Of a DNA stretch of 64,000 nucleotides, positions 34,668 to 43,023 are shown piece by piece. A program made the translations under genes and the position numbers. The stretch is from contig UQPN01000001.1 of NCBI GenBank assembly GCA_900542935.1, positions 1 to 64,000 on the forward strand. The letters are read 5' to 3'. Source of the DNA: an uncultured Eubacteriales bacterium. GTDB taxonomy: Bacteria; Bacillota; Clostridia; Christensenellales; Borkfalkiaceae. Within the stretch, counting starts at the first letter, position 1. Each line of letters starts with the position of its first letter. The notes under the pieces were generated by a model. It had not been told where the DNA came from. It worked only from the letters and a program-made list of their open reading frames with translations, and made no database searches.

Positions 34668-35906
34668 ATGACAAGCGAAGTATTTAAAAAGTATTACAAG
34701 AAGATCGGGCGCGAAAGCATTCTGAAAGCATTGCTGTGCGGTTTGACGATTGGTTTTTCGCTGATGTTCGTGTGCATTGCCGCCAGCTGGCTGGCGGGGT
34801 TTAAGGCGGGCATTTATATCGGACTCGGACTGTTGGTCGCCGCAACGGCGATTGCGACGCCGCTGTTCTATACGTTCAGATTCCGCCCTACCACAAAGAA
34901 GATTGCGCAGCGGATAGATACGCTGGGGCTGGAAGAGAGAATCCTGACGATGGCGGAGCTGGAAAACGACGATTCGTTTATCGCGATGAAGCAACGCGAG
35001 GACGCGTTGAAAGCGATGAAATCGGTGAGTTCCGAAATGCTGAAAATCGCGGTATCGGTACCGTTGATTGCGGCGGTGGCGATCAGCGCTACGCTGGGTA
35101 CCGGCATGACGGTGGCGGCGGCGGTGGCGCCCGACGGCGGAAAGCACTTCGTGGATGGGCTGAAAGAAAAGCACACGTACGAGATTACCTATACCGTGGA
35201 AGGCAAAGGCTGGGTGATCGACTTCACAAAAAAAGAGAACGCCGCGCTGATTGCCGCGATGAAAGAGAGAGCTCGGCAGCGGGAAATAGATAAAGCCAAC
35301 GGTAAAGAAGTTACCGAGGACGAAACGATTCCCGATACTTTCCGGACCAGACTGGGTATCGTGTATACGGCAATCGACGAAACGGCGCAGGCGACGATGG
35401 TGCTGGACGGCGCGAATTACGAAGATACGACGTATACGTTTGAAGTAACGGAAGGCGATGAATTCGGCGTGAAACTGATGGCGCTGCCTCAGAAAGGATA
35501 TGTTTTTGTGGGGTGGTCGGACGGAGTAACTTCCCCGTACCGCGAAGATATGGAAGCGACGGCGACGAAGACGGTTACGGCGACGTTCGAAAAAGTTACG
35601 GACTTGTTGAACGGCGAAAAAGGCGAAGGTCAGGGTCAAGGCGAAGAAGCCGGCGACGAAGATTCCGGCAACAGCAACTCTTCCGGAAACGGTTCGGACG
35701 GCGCCGGAATGCCGGACACCGGCATCTCCGGCGGCGAAGGCGCGAAAGCATCGCCGGCGAACCAGGTAATCAACGGCAAAACCTATTACGGGGATGTCTT
35801 CGAGGACGCTTACCGCGAGATGCTTGAACGCATGAAAAACAACAATTCGCTTTCGGAAGCGGAAAAGAAAGCAATTTCGGACTATCTGGATTCGATTCGA
35901 AAATAA
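34668..35906 (+). CDS. membrane protein with three helices and an extracellular InlB-like domain (DUF4175-like N-terminus)
   Basis: I do not recognise an exact family. The 412-residue protein has two adjacent membrane helices (about 18-45 and 47-68) and a cytoplasmic stretch with the pattern AQRIDTLGLEERILTMAELE. This resembles DUF4175-type proteins that accompany MoxR/DUF58/VWA genes. A third helix (about 124-148) is followed by an exported region with an InlB B-repeat-like segment (about 255-310, GYVFVGWSDG ... VTATF). A Gly/Ser/Asn/Glu-rich linker (about 315-365) leads to a helical C-terminus. AAGGAGG (34652-34658) lies 9 bases before the ATG. It heads the cluster and shares its InlB-like domain with the lipoproteins on either side. 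Role is inferred from context only. Confidence 0.6.
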   Translation: MTSEVFKKYYKKIGRESILKALLCGLTIGFSLMFVCIAASWLAGFKAGIYIGLGLLVAATAIATPLFYTFRFRPTTKKIAQRIDTLGLEERILTMAELENDDSFIAMKQREDALKAMKSVSSEMLKIAVSVPLIAAVAISATLGTGMTVAAAVAPDGGKHFVDGLKEKHTYEITYTVEGKGWVIDFTKKENAALIAAMKERARQREIDKANGKEVTEDETIPDTFRTRLGIVYTAIDETAQATMVLDGANYEDTTYTFEVTEGDEFGVKLMALPQKGYVFVGWSDGVTSPYREDMEATATKTVTATFEKVTDLLNGEKGEGQGQGEEAGDEDSGNSNSSGNGSDGAGMPDTGISGGEGAKASPANQVINGKTYYGDVFEDAYREMLERMKNNNSLSEAEKKAISDYLDSIRK

Positions 35907-35916
35907 AGAAAAAACG

Positions 35917-35943
35917 ACGCGGGAGAGGAACTCTCTCCCGCGT
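35917..35943. other. intercistronic hairpin
   Basis: A perfect 11-bp stem (35917-35927 with 35933-35943) with a 5-base loop. The + strand side is followed by TAAAAAC rather than a T-run, so termination toward moxR should be weak. It may be a partial terminator or a processing/stability element; an A-run on the left would give a U-tract only on the minus strand. Confidence 0.45.
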
Positions 35944-36054
35944 TAAAAACGGGATAAAACGGCGGGAAAATTGCGTGATTTTATTCACGTGATTTTTCGC
36001 GTTAAAAGATATAAATTACTAAAATACAAACAGCAAAGGAAAGAGGAAAGTAAA

Positions 36055-37050
36055 ATGGTTACAGAGAAAGACATCGAGCAGTTCAGCGAACAATGCAAAA
36101 ATATTTTCGCTCAGGTAGCGCGCGACGTTATCGGTCAGAAAGAAGTGGTGGAAGGAACAATCATCGCGATGATTGCGGGCGGCAACGTTCTTCTGGAAGG
36201 CGTGCCCGGCGTAGGAAAAACGCGTCTGGTGCGTTCGCTCGGAAGAGTATTTTCGTTGCCGTTCTCGCGTATACAGTTTACGCCCGATCTGATGCCCGCC
36301 GACGTTACGGGTACCAACATCATCACGAAAGACGCGCAGGGAAATTCCGTGTTTGAATTTCAGCCGGGCCCGATTTTCAGCAACATTATTCTTGCCGACG
36401 AAATCAACCGTGCCACGCCGAAAACGCAGTCCGCGCTTCTCGAAGCGATGCAGGAACACACCGTTACGGTAATGGGCGTATCGCGCAAACTCAACGAGCC
36501 GTTCTTCGTACTTGCCACGCAGAACCCGATAGAACAGGACGGTACGTATCCGCTGCCCGAAGCGCAGATGGACCGCTTTATGTTTAAGCTGATCGTTCCC
36601 GATCCTTCGCTGGACGAGCTGATGGCGATCGTAAACATGACGCAGAAAACGATGGCGGAAGTTGCGGAGAGCGCCTGCAACGGAGAACAGCTTCTGCAAA
36701 TGCGCGAAACGGCGAACCAGATTCCCGTGGCGGAAGAAGTGCTGCGCTATGCGATGATTTTAACCGCGGCGACGCACCCGGACGGAGAATGCGCGGCGGA
36801 AGCGGCGAAGAAGTATATTCGCGTGGGCGCTTCGCCCCGTGCCGGTCAGGCGTTGATTTCCGCGGCGAAAGTAAAAGCGTTGATGAAAGGTAGATTCAAC
36901 GTGGCGTATTCCGACGTGGAGGAACTTGCCTATCCCGTACTTCGCCACAGAATCAAGATGAACTTCGAAGCGATTGCCGAACGCATAAGCGCGGATCAGG
37001 CGATTTCGCAGATTCTGGAAGAAATCCGGAGAAAGTACAGAAGCAAATAA
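36055..37050 (+). CDS. MoxR-family AAA+ ATPase
   Basis: MoxR ATPases act as chaperones for assembly or maturation of VWA-containing and exported complexes. The 331-residue protein has the AAA_3 core: Walker A GVPGVGKT (residues 49-56), the FTPDLMPADVTGTN insert and the Walker B ILADEINR (D115, E116). NRATPKTQSALLEAMQE, sensor-1 ATQNP and a C-terminal lid with an arginine-finger region (GASPRAGQAL) follow. The ATG at 36055 is preceded 8 bases away by AGAGG (36042-36046). An upstream extension of 28 codons is open but has no ribosome-binding site. Next to DUF58 and two VWA proteins, as in many bacteria. Confidence 0.93.
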   Translation: MVTEKDIEQFSEQCKNIFAQVARDVIGQKEVVEGTIIAMIAGGNVLLEGVPGVGKTRLVRSLGRVFSLPFSRIQFTPDLMPADVTGTNIITKDAQGNSVFEFQPGPIFSNIILADEINRATPKTQSALLEAMQEHTVTVMGVSRKLNEPFFVLATQNPIEQDGTYPLPEAQMDRFMFKLIVPDPSLDELMAIVNMTQKTMAEVAESACNGEQLLQMRETANQIPVAEEVLRYAMILTAATHPDGECAAEAAKKYIRVGASPRAGQALISAAKVKALMKGRFNVAYSDVEELAYPVLRHRIKMNFEAIAERISADQAISQILEEIRRKYRSK

Positions 37051-37084
37051 CAAAAGCCGCCGGGCAGGCGGAAAAGATAAAAAG

Positions 37085-37109
37085 CGCAGGGCGCCTTTCG
37101 CGCCTTGCG
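37085..37109. other. intercistronic hairpin between moxR and the DUF58 gene
   Basis: A 10-bp GC-rich stem (37085-37094 with 37100-37109, one G-T pair) with loop CTTTC and no U-tract. It ends 22 bases before the next ATG. More likely a stability or translation-control element than a terminator. Confidence 0.4.
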
Positions 37110-37131
37110 GGAGATCACCGGAGAGAAGGAT

Positions 37132-38031
37132 ATGAAGCTTTCTTACCTGAACGACGGCTTTTTCAGCAGACTGGAAACGCTGGCGTTGAATTTAAAAACA
37201 AACCTTTCCGGATATTTCGGAGGGAAACACCTTGTCAGCACTTACGGGCAGACGGTGGAATTTTCCGATTTCAGAGAGTATCAGCCCGGCGACGACATCC
37301 GCCGTATCGACTGGAACCTGTACAGCAGATTCGAAAAATACTTTCTGAAACTGTTTACGGACGAACGGCAGATGCAGGTGCAGATTTTTATCGACTGCTC
37401 CGCGTCGATGGGGAAGGACAACCCTAAAAAGGCGGCGTACGTGGTGGCTACGGCGGCGGCGCTCGGTTTTCTTGCGGTTCAGAACATGGACAAAGCGTCG
37501 TTCTATCTGATGAAAGGCGACAACGCGGAAAACGAAAACGGCACCATCGTAGGGAAAAACGCGTTTTTCCGTGCGGTGAAAACGTTGGAAAACATCGATT
37601 TCGACGGCGAAACGGACATTGAAAAATGCGTTACGAATTGCCGCGACACGGGCACGAACAACGGGTTGACCGTGATTGTTTCCGATTTTTTCACGGACAG
37701 CAACTGGAAAAAAGCGGTGGACTATCTCGCGTACAAAAAGCGGCAGGTGCTGCTGGTGCAGGTGCTTACGCCGGAAGAAATCAATCCCGCGTACGACGGG
37801 CGTGTGAATCTGCTCGATTCCGAAGCGGTGGACGCTTCCGACGAAAAGAACTTGAAAGTAAAAATTACGCGCGGCATGCTGCAAGCGTACGAAGAGGCGC
37901 TGGAAGAATTCCGCGCGGATTTGAAATCTTTCTGCTCGAAACGCGGCGCGGATTTCGTTTCGGTGAATACGGATACGCCGATTGAAAGAATGCTGTTCGG
38001 CGAATTATTAAAGGTAGGGATTATGGAATGA
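37132..38031 (+). CDS. DUF58 protein with VWA-like fold
   Basis: DUF58 proteins are partners of MoxR ATPases. The 299-residue protein has the family hallmark GQTVEFSDFREYQPGDDIRRIDWNLYSR (about residues 38-65), followed by a VWA-like domain with a MIDAS-type motif DCSASMG. Later blocks include VSDFFTDSNW. It has no membrane segment, so it is likely cytoplasmic or peripherally bound. The ATG at 37132 has GGAG (37120-37123) 8 bases upstream. Its stop overlaps the next start (ATGA at 38028-38031), so the two are translationally coupled. Confidence 0.9.
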   Translation: MKLSYLNDGFFSRLETLALNLKTNLSGYFGGKHLVSTYGQTVEFSDFREYQPGDDIRRIDWNLYSRFEKYFLKLFTDERQMQVQIFIDCSASMGKDNPKKAAYVVATAAALGFLAVQNMDKASFYLMKGDNAENENGTIVGKNAFFRAVKTLENIDFDGETDIEKCVTNCRDTGTNNGLTVIVSDFFTDSNWKKAVDYLAYKKRQVLLVQVLTPEEINPAYDGRVNLLDSEAVDASDEKNLKVKITRGMLQAYEEALEEFRADLKSFCSKRGADFVSVNTDTPIERMLFGELLKVGIME

Positions 38032-40022
38032 CGCTTATCAATAAAATAGGACTGATAGGTCTGCTCGGTGTTGTGGCGCTCATCGTAATTTACCTGATCC
38101 GCCCCAACTATCAGCAGAAAACGGTTTCCAGTACGTATGTATGGAAACTGAGCCTGAAAAAGAAGAAAAAGAAAGTGCCGGTAAGCAAGATACGCAACCT
38201 GTTGCTGTTTCTGTGCCAGATGCTGGCGCTTACGTGCCTTGCGATGGTGCTGATGAAGCCGGCGATCGTACTTAAAACGCCTTCCGAAATTTCCGAAGCG
38301 ATTCTGATTATCGATACTTCCGCAAGCATGCGTACGGAAAGCGCCGAAACGGAGACAACGCGTTTCGAACGCGCCGTAACGCAGGCGGATGAACAGGCGA
38401 AACAGGTGCTGCGCGGCGGAGGAACGCTTACCGTGGCGCTTGCAGGCGACGATACGGACTTTCTGTTCAAGCAAATTTCCGGCGACGGCGCCGCGGCGAC
38501 GGTTTCGGAAGCGCTGAAAGGACTGGACATGCAGAATTTCGGGTATGGTTCGGCGGATATCGACGGCGCTTTGAAAGAGTGCGAAGATATTCTGTACGGC
38601 AACCCCGACGCCATGATTTACGTATACACGGACGCGAGCTATTACACCACGCCAAACGGCATCGAAGTGGTGAACGTGGCGGAGGAAGGCGAATGGAACG
38701 CCGCGATTTTAGACGCGCGCGCCGTATGGGACGACGGGTACTACTCGTTTACCGTGCAGGTGGCGTGTTACGGCAAAGACGCCCGCCTTTCCCTGAACAT
38801 GAGAGTGTACGGGGTGAACGGCGAAGCGGGCAAGAGCCTGAATTACACGGTTGCCGCGGATTGCAGCGACAACGAAACGACGACGCTGATTTTCAGATAC
38901 AGAAAAGACGGCGAAGCCGCCGATACGAACGTGAAAAACCAACAGGTGTTCGACCTCGGCAATCTTGGGGGCTCGGACCAGACGAAAATCAATTCGTTTT
39001 CTTCCGTGCACCTCTCGTTTTCGGGAGATATGGAAGATTGCTATGCGCTGGACGATAACTTCGACGTGTTCGGCGGACAGAAACAGACGCTGAAAGTACA
39101 GTACGTCAGTGCGGAACCGAATCCGTTCGTGAACGGCGTGATTTCTAATCTGAGAAGCGATTTTGCGGACTCCTGGGATATTCAGCCGACAGAAGTGAAA
39201 AAAGGAGAAGCGGGGGCGACGCAAGGGTTCGACCTCTACATTTTCGAACGGACGATGCCCGAAAGAATGCCCACGGACGGCGTGGTGTTTTTGCTGGATC
39301 CCGTAACGTCGCCGGAAAACTGCGGTTTTACGAGAAGTTCCGAAGTGGGGCTTTCGCCCACGAACGGGAAGTATCCGTCGCTCTTCGGCGATACGGAACA
39401 CGCCGTGATGAAGAACGTAGACCCGAACTATATCCGCGTCAGCCGTTGTCAGGTGATTTCGAATTACGACGCAGGCTATCAGGTATTGATGTCTTTGAAC
39501 CAGCTACCGATGCTGATGGTGCGAAACGATATGCCGGGCGGCGCGCAGACGCTGGTGATGAACTTTTCGTTCGCTTATTCGAACCTCGGCATCCTGCCCG
39601 AATTTTATCTTCTGATGAAAAATTCGTTTGAATACTTCTTCCCCGCGACGGTGGAAAAATACGTTTTCTCGGTGGGCGAAAAAGCGGAACTGAACGCGCG
39701 CGGCACGTCGCTTTCGATTACCGGAGGGGATTTTGAAGAACCCATGGTGATTACGGAGTTCCCTGCGACGATTACGCTTTCGGTGCCCGGAACGTATACG
39801 CTGAAGCAGACGACGTATTACGGGACGGAAACGGAAGAATCCGTGTACGTGAAAATGCCGGAAGCGGAAAGTAACATTACGGAAATCAGAAACAATCTGT
39901 ATAATCCCGACCGAGAAAAGAACGAGGCGGACTATTATAAAGACGTGCTTACGTATATTGCGGCGGCACTGGTGGCGTTGCTCTTCCTTGAATGGTGCCT
40001 GCACCTGAAAGACGGAGTTTAA
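38028..40022 (+). CDS. BatA-like membrane protein with VWA domain
   Basis: The 664-residue protein has an N-terminal hydrophobic helix (about 5-25) and a Lys-rich cytoplasmic loop (KKKKKK). A second helix (about 60-82) is followed by an extracytoplasmic VWA domain with an intact MIDAS start, IIDTSASM (D96), the N-terminal arrangement of BatA/aerotolerance-type proteins. A beta-rich region of about 350 residues follows, then a C-terminal membrane helix (about 640-660). It is coupled to the DUF58 gene by ATGA overlap. In the family these proteins work with MoxR, and metal-dependent ligand binding by the VWA domain is expected but not shown here. Confidence 0.82.
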   Translation: MTLINKIGLIGLLGVVALIVIYLIRPNYQQKTVSSTYVWKLSLKKKKKKVPVSKIRNLLLFLCQMLALTCLAMVLMKPAIVLKTPSEISEAILIIDTSASMRTESAETETTRFERAVTQADEQAKQVLRGGGTLTVALAGDDTDFLFKQISGDGAAATVSEALKGLDMQNFGYGSADIDGALKECEDILYGNPDAMIYVYTDASYYTTPNGIEVVNVAEEGEWNAAILDARAVWDDGYYSFTVQVACYGKDARLSLNMRVYGVNGEAGKSLNYTVAADCSDNETTTLIFRYRKDGEAADTNVKNQQVFDLGNLGGSDQTKINSFSSVHLSFSGDMEDCYALDDNFDVFGGQKQTLKVQYVSAEPNPFVNGVISNLRSDFADSWDIQPTEVKKGEAGATQGFDLYIFERTMPERMPTDGVVFLLDPVTSPENCGFTRSSEVGLSPTNGKYPSLFGDTEHAVMKNVDPNYIRVSRCQVISNYDAGYQVLMSLNQLPMLMVRNDMPGGAQTLVMNFSFAYSNLGILPEFYLLMKNSFEYFFPATVEKYVFSVGEKAELNARGTSLSITGGDFEEPMVITEFPATITLSVPGTYTLKQTTYYGTETEESVYVKMPEAESNITEIRNNLYNPDREKNEADYYKDVLTYIAAALVALLFLEWCLHLKDGV

Positions 40023-40034
40023 GGAGGTGAAAAT

Positions 40035-42953
40035 ATGAATCGTTTTTCCATACATTTTTCATATCCTTGGCTGCTTCTGCTGCTGATACCGGCGTTTGCG
40101 CTGGCGTTAATTCCGTATTTCCGCCTTTCGAAGCGTTACAGAAGAACGCGGAACCGCATCATATCCATCGTAACGCATCTTTGCGTGATGGTGCTTTGCA
40201 TCTGCGTGCTGTGCGGTATTCAATTCCGCTACGTGAAAACGAACAAAGAAAACGAAATTCTGCTGCTGGTGGACGTTTCCGACACCGAGGAACGGGCGAA
40301 GGCGCGCCGCGACGAATTTGTGCGGACGGTGCTTGCCGACGGCAGATACGACGGCTACAAGATGGGCGTGGTAACTTTCGGCTTTACGCAGAATTACGCC
40401 GTGCCGCTCACGTATAAAGTAGACGATATTTACGATATGTACAAGGCGGCGGAGCTGCCCGATACGAGCGCGACGAACATCGAAGGCGCGCTGAAATACG
40501 CGAAAGATTTGTTCGGGCATCCCGAAAGTTCGAAAGTAGTGCTGATTTCCGACGGACTGGAAACGGACGGAAACGCGTTTTCCGCCATCCGCGCGCTTAC
40601 GGCACAGGGAACGGTGGTGGATACGGCGCTCATTTCCGAAGCGTTCATCGAAAACGACGTGCAGATAACGGGAATTCAGCTTCCCGAAACGCACGTGAAA
40701 CCGAACGAGGACTGCACCGTGAAAGTGCTGCTTCGCAGCAGGCAAGTCAATAAAGACGTGCGCGTGGTGCTGAAAGACAACGGCGAAGCCGTGAAAGTAA
40801 CCGACGCGGACGGCAAAGAACAGGGCGCGAAAGTTACCGATCTTGCGCTGGGCGCGAACGAGGTAACGTTTACCCTGAAATTCGCTTCCGCCGGCGTGCA
40901 CGAAATCACGGCGGAAATCGTTGCCACGGGCGACGCTCTTGCGGAAAATAACGAATATACGACGTATATCAACCTGCAGTCGTTCAACAAAGTGCTGATT
41001 ATCGAGCAGAAGAGCGCGGAATCGGAAGCGCTGATAAAACTCCTGAACGACAACGAATACGTGGTGGACCGGCTGAATCTTGCTTCCGGAAACGAACTGA
41101 AAACGGCAAACGACGCGGAGCTGAAAACGGTAAACGATTTAAGACGGTACGACCAGGTGATTATGAACAACGTATCCAACGGAGATCTGGCGCGGTTCGA
41201 CGGCTTTACGGAGATGCTGTACAGCTACGTGAACGATTACGGCGGAGGATTGCTGACGCTCGGCGGCGACGACGCCGAAGGCAACGCGCACGCGTACAGC
41301 CGGAACGACCTGAGGGGGACGCAGTATCAGGAATTGCTGCCCGTGGAGGCGATCAATTATACGCCGCCCGTGGGGCTTGTGGTGTGCGTGGATCGTTCGG
41401 GAAGTATGTCCGAATTGTTCGAGTATGCGCGCGCCGGCTTAAGATCGTGCTACGAAGCGCTTACCGAGCGGGATTACATCGGCATCGTGTCGCTGGATAA
41501 CGAATACGGTACGATTCTGCCGCTGACTTCGAGAACGAACGCGAACGCGATTACGCGCGCGTTTGCGGACGACGCGCTGAAAGAGACGGGCGGTTCCACG
41601 AATTTCTTCAGCGCGCTGCAACGTGCGGGCGAAATGCTGCAATCGAACAAGCAGGTGGAAAAGCGGCACATCATCATTGTGTCGGACGGGTACTGCAACG
41701 GCGAAAACGACCCTCCTTACGACGAGGCGAAAAGTCTTGCGCAGAGAGGCATTTCCATTTCCATCGTACTGGTGGGTTCGCCTTCCGCCGAAGTGAAAGA
41801 CAATATGCAGAAGCTGGTTGAGCCGGGGCAGACGCTGAAGCTGGGCGGAAGGGTAACCGAAGCGAGCGGTAAAGATCTGATTGACGAAATGTATAACGAT
41901 CTTCGCGCGAAGCAGGTGGAAGAAACGGTGAACGAGCCGTTCGCGCCGATCGTGAAATCGCCCACGTCCTCTGTTTTCAGCGGCGTGGAATACGGAATCA
42001 ATCAGGATGCGGGCAGCGGCGGTTCGGGCAGCGGCTCGGACGACGATAAGGAAAAAGACGAGCGCGACGCGTTCAGAATGCGGGTGAAGCTGGGCGGCTT
42101 CTACGGCGTGAAGAAAAAAGACGGAGCGGAAACGCTGCTGACGGGCGAATACGACGTTACGCCGCTGTACGCGCAGTGGAAATTCGGCGTCGGAACGGTG
42201 GGCAGCTTTATGTGCGATCTGACGGGGCTTGTCAGATGGGACGGCTCGCAGTCGTGGTCGGCGGAGTTTATGGCTGACGCCAACGGGCAGAAACTGATTT
42301 TAAACATCATCGACAATCTGATGCCGCTTGAGGACATTTCTCCCGCGGCGTACGAATATCAGCTGACGGAGCGCAATTATACGAACACGCTGCGGGTATA
42401 CGCAAATCTGGAAAACGGCGAAACGCTGGAGGCGAAATTGGTGTGCATGAGCGGCGGGGCGGAAGATTATTCCGTTTCTCTGAACGAAAATTCCGACGGC
42501 GCGGACGTTTATGTGATTACGCCGTTCGGCAAATCGAATCAGTACAGCCGCTGCGAATTTATCGTGAAAAAAGCGGGCGTGTACAAGATTTTACTGACGA
42601 AGCGGAACGCGGACGGCGAAGAAATCGCGCAGCAGGCGGTGGAACTTTATAAAACGTTTGCGTTTTCGGAGGAATACAATCTTTACCCCGAAAAGGACGA
42701 CGCGGAATCGTTTCTTGTGCGGCTTGCCGCAAACGGAAACGGAAAGAGAATAGAAGACGTTACCGACCCGAAGGAAGTTTTCGAAGGGTTTATTACGGGC
42801 ATCGAAAAGACGTTCGACCCGCGGTACCTGTTTGCGATTCTTTCCATCGTGTTGCTTCTTACGGATATCGCCGTGAGAAAATTCAAGTTCAAGTGGCTGC
42901 ACGAAATCATCCGCCAAAAGAAACAGCAGAAAGAAAATCGGAAAGCGGCTTAG
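40035..42953 (+). CDS. large membrane protein with two VWA domains
   Basis: A 972-residue relative of the preceding protein. Two N-terminal helices (about 9-29 and 43-62) are followed by a first VWA-type domain whose MIDAS start is degenerate (DVSDT). A beta-sandwich and a glutamine-amidotransferase-like segment (YGGGLLTLGGDDAEG, about 397-420) come next. A second VWA domain has a canonical DRSGSMSE and SDGYCNGENDPP. A Gly/Ser-rich linker (about 655-675) leads to a further beta-rich part and a C-terminal helix (about 930-950) with a basic tail. AAGGAGGTG precedes the ATG closely, 12 bases after the previous gene. Likely an exported scaffold partner in the MoxR complex. Confidence 0.82.
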   Translation: MNRFSIHFSYPWLLLLLIPAFALALIPYFRLSKRYRRTRNRIISIVTHLCVMVLCICVLCGIQFRYVKTNKENEILLLVDVSDTEERAKARRDEFVRTVLADGRYDGYKMGVVTFGFTQNYAVPLTYKVDDIYDMYKAAELPDTSATNIEGALKYAKDLFGHPESSKVVLISDGLETDGNAFSAIRALTAQGTVVDTALISEAFIENDVQITGIQLPETHVKPNEDCTVKVLLRSRQVNKDVRVVLKDNGEAVKVTDADGKEQGAKVTDLALGANEVTFTLKFASAGVHEITAEIVATGDALAENNEYTTYINLQSFNKVLIIEQKSAESEALIKLLNDNEYVVDRLNLASGNELKTANDAELKTVNDLRRYDQVIMNNVSNGDLARFDGFTEMLYSYVNDYGGGLLTLGGDDAEGNAHAYSRNDLRGTQYQELLPVEAINYTPPVGLVVCVDRSGSMSELFEYARAGLRSCYEALTERDYIGIVSLDNEYGTILPLTSRTNANAITRAFADDALKETGGSTNFFSALQRAGEMLQSNKQVEKRHIIIVSDGYCNGENDPPYDEAKSLAQRGISISIVLVGSPSAEVKDNMQKLVEPGQTLKLGGRVTEASGKDLIDEMYNDLRAKQVEETVNEPFAPIVKSPTSSVFSGVEYGINQDAGSGGSGSGSDDDKEKDERDAFRMRVKLGGFYGVKKKDGAETLLTGEYDVTPLYAQWKFGVGTVGSFMCDLTGLVRWDGSQSWSAEFMADANGQKLILNIIDNLMPLEDISPAAYEYQLTERNYTNTLRVYANLENGETLEAKLVCMSGGAEDYSVSLNENSDGADVYVITPFGKSNQYSRCEFIVKKAGVYKILLTKRNADGEEIAQQAVELYKTFAFSEEYNLYPEKDDAESFLVRLAANGNGKRIEDVTDPKEVFEGFITGIEKTFDPRYLFAILSIVLLLTDIAVRKFKFKWLHEIIRQKKQQKENRKAA

Positions 42954-42971
42954 CCGCGGCGAAGCTTTGTT

Positions 42972-42998
42972 GCCCGGACAGATGAATTTTGTCCGGGC
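42972..42998. other. hairpin after the VWA gene
   Basis: A perfect 9-bp stem (42972-42980 with 42990-42998) with a 9-base loop and no T-run. It sits between the VWA gene and the LRR lipoprotein gene, 71 bases apart. No promoter is visible here, so the lipoprotein may be co-transcribed, with this hairpin tuning expression. Confidence 0.45.
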
Positions 42999-43023
42999 GG
43001 CGGGCTTGAAAGAGGAGTACGCT

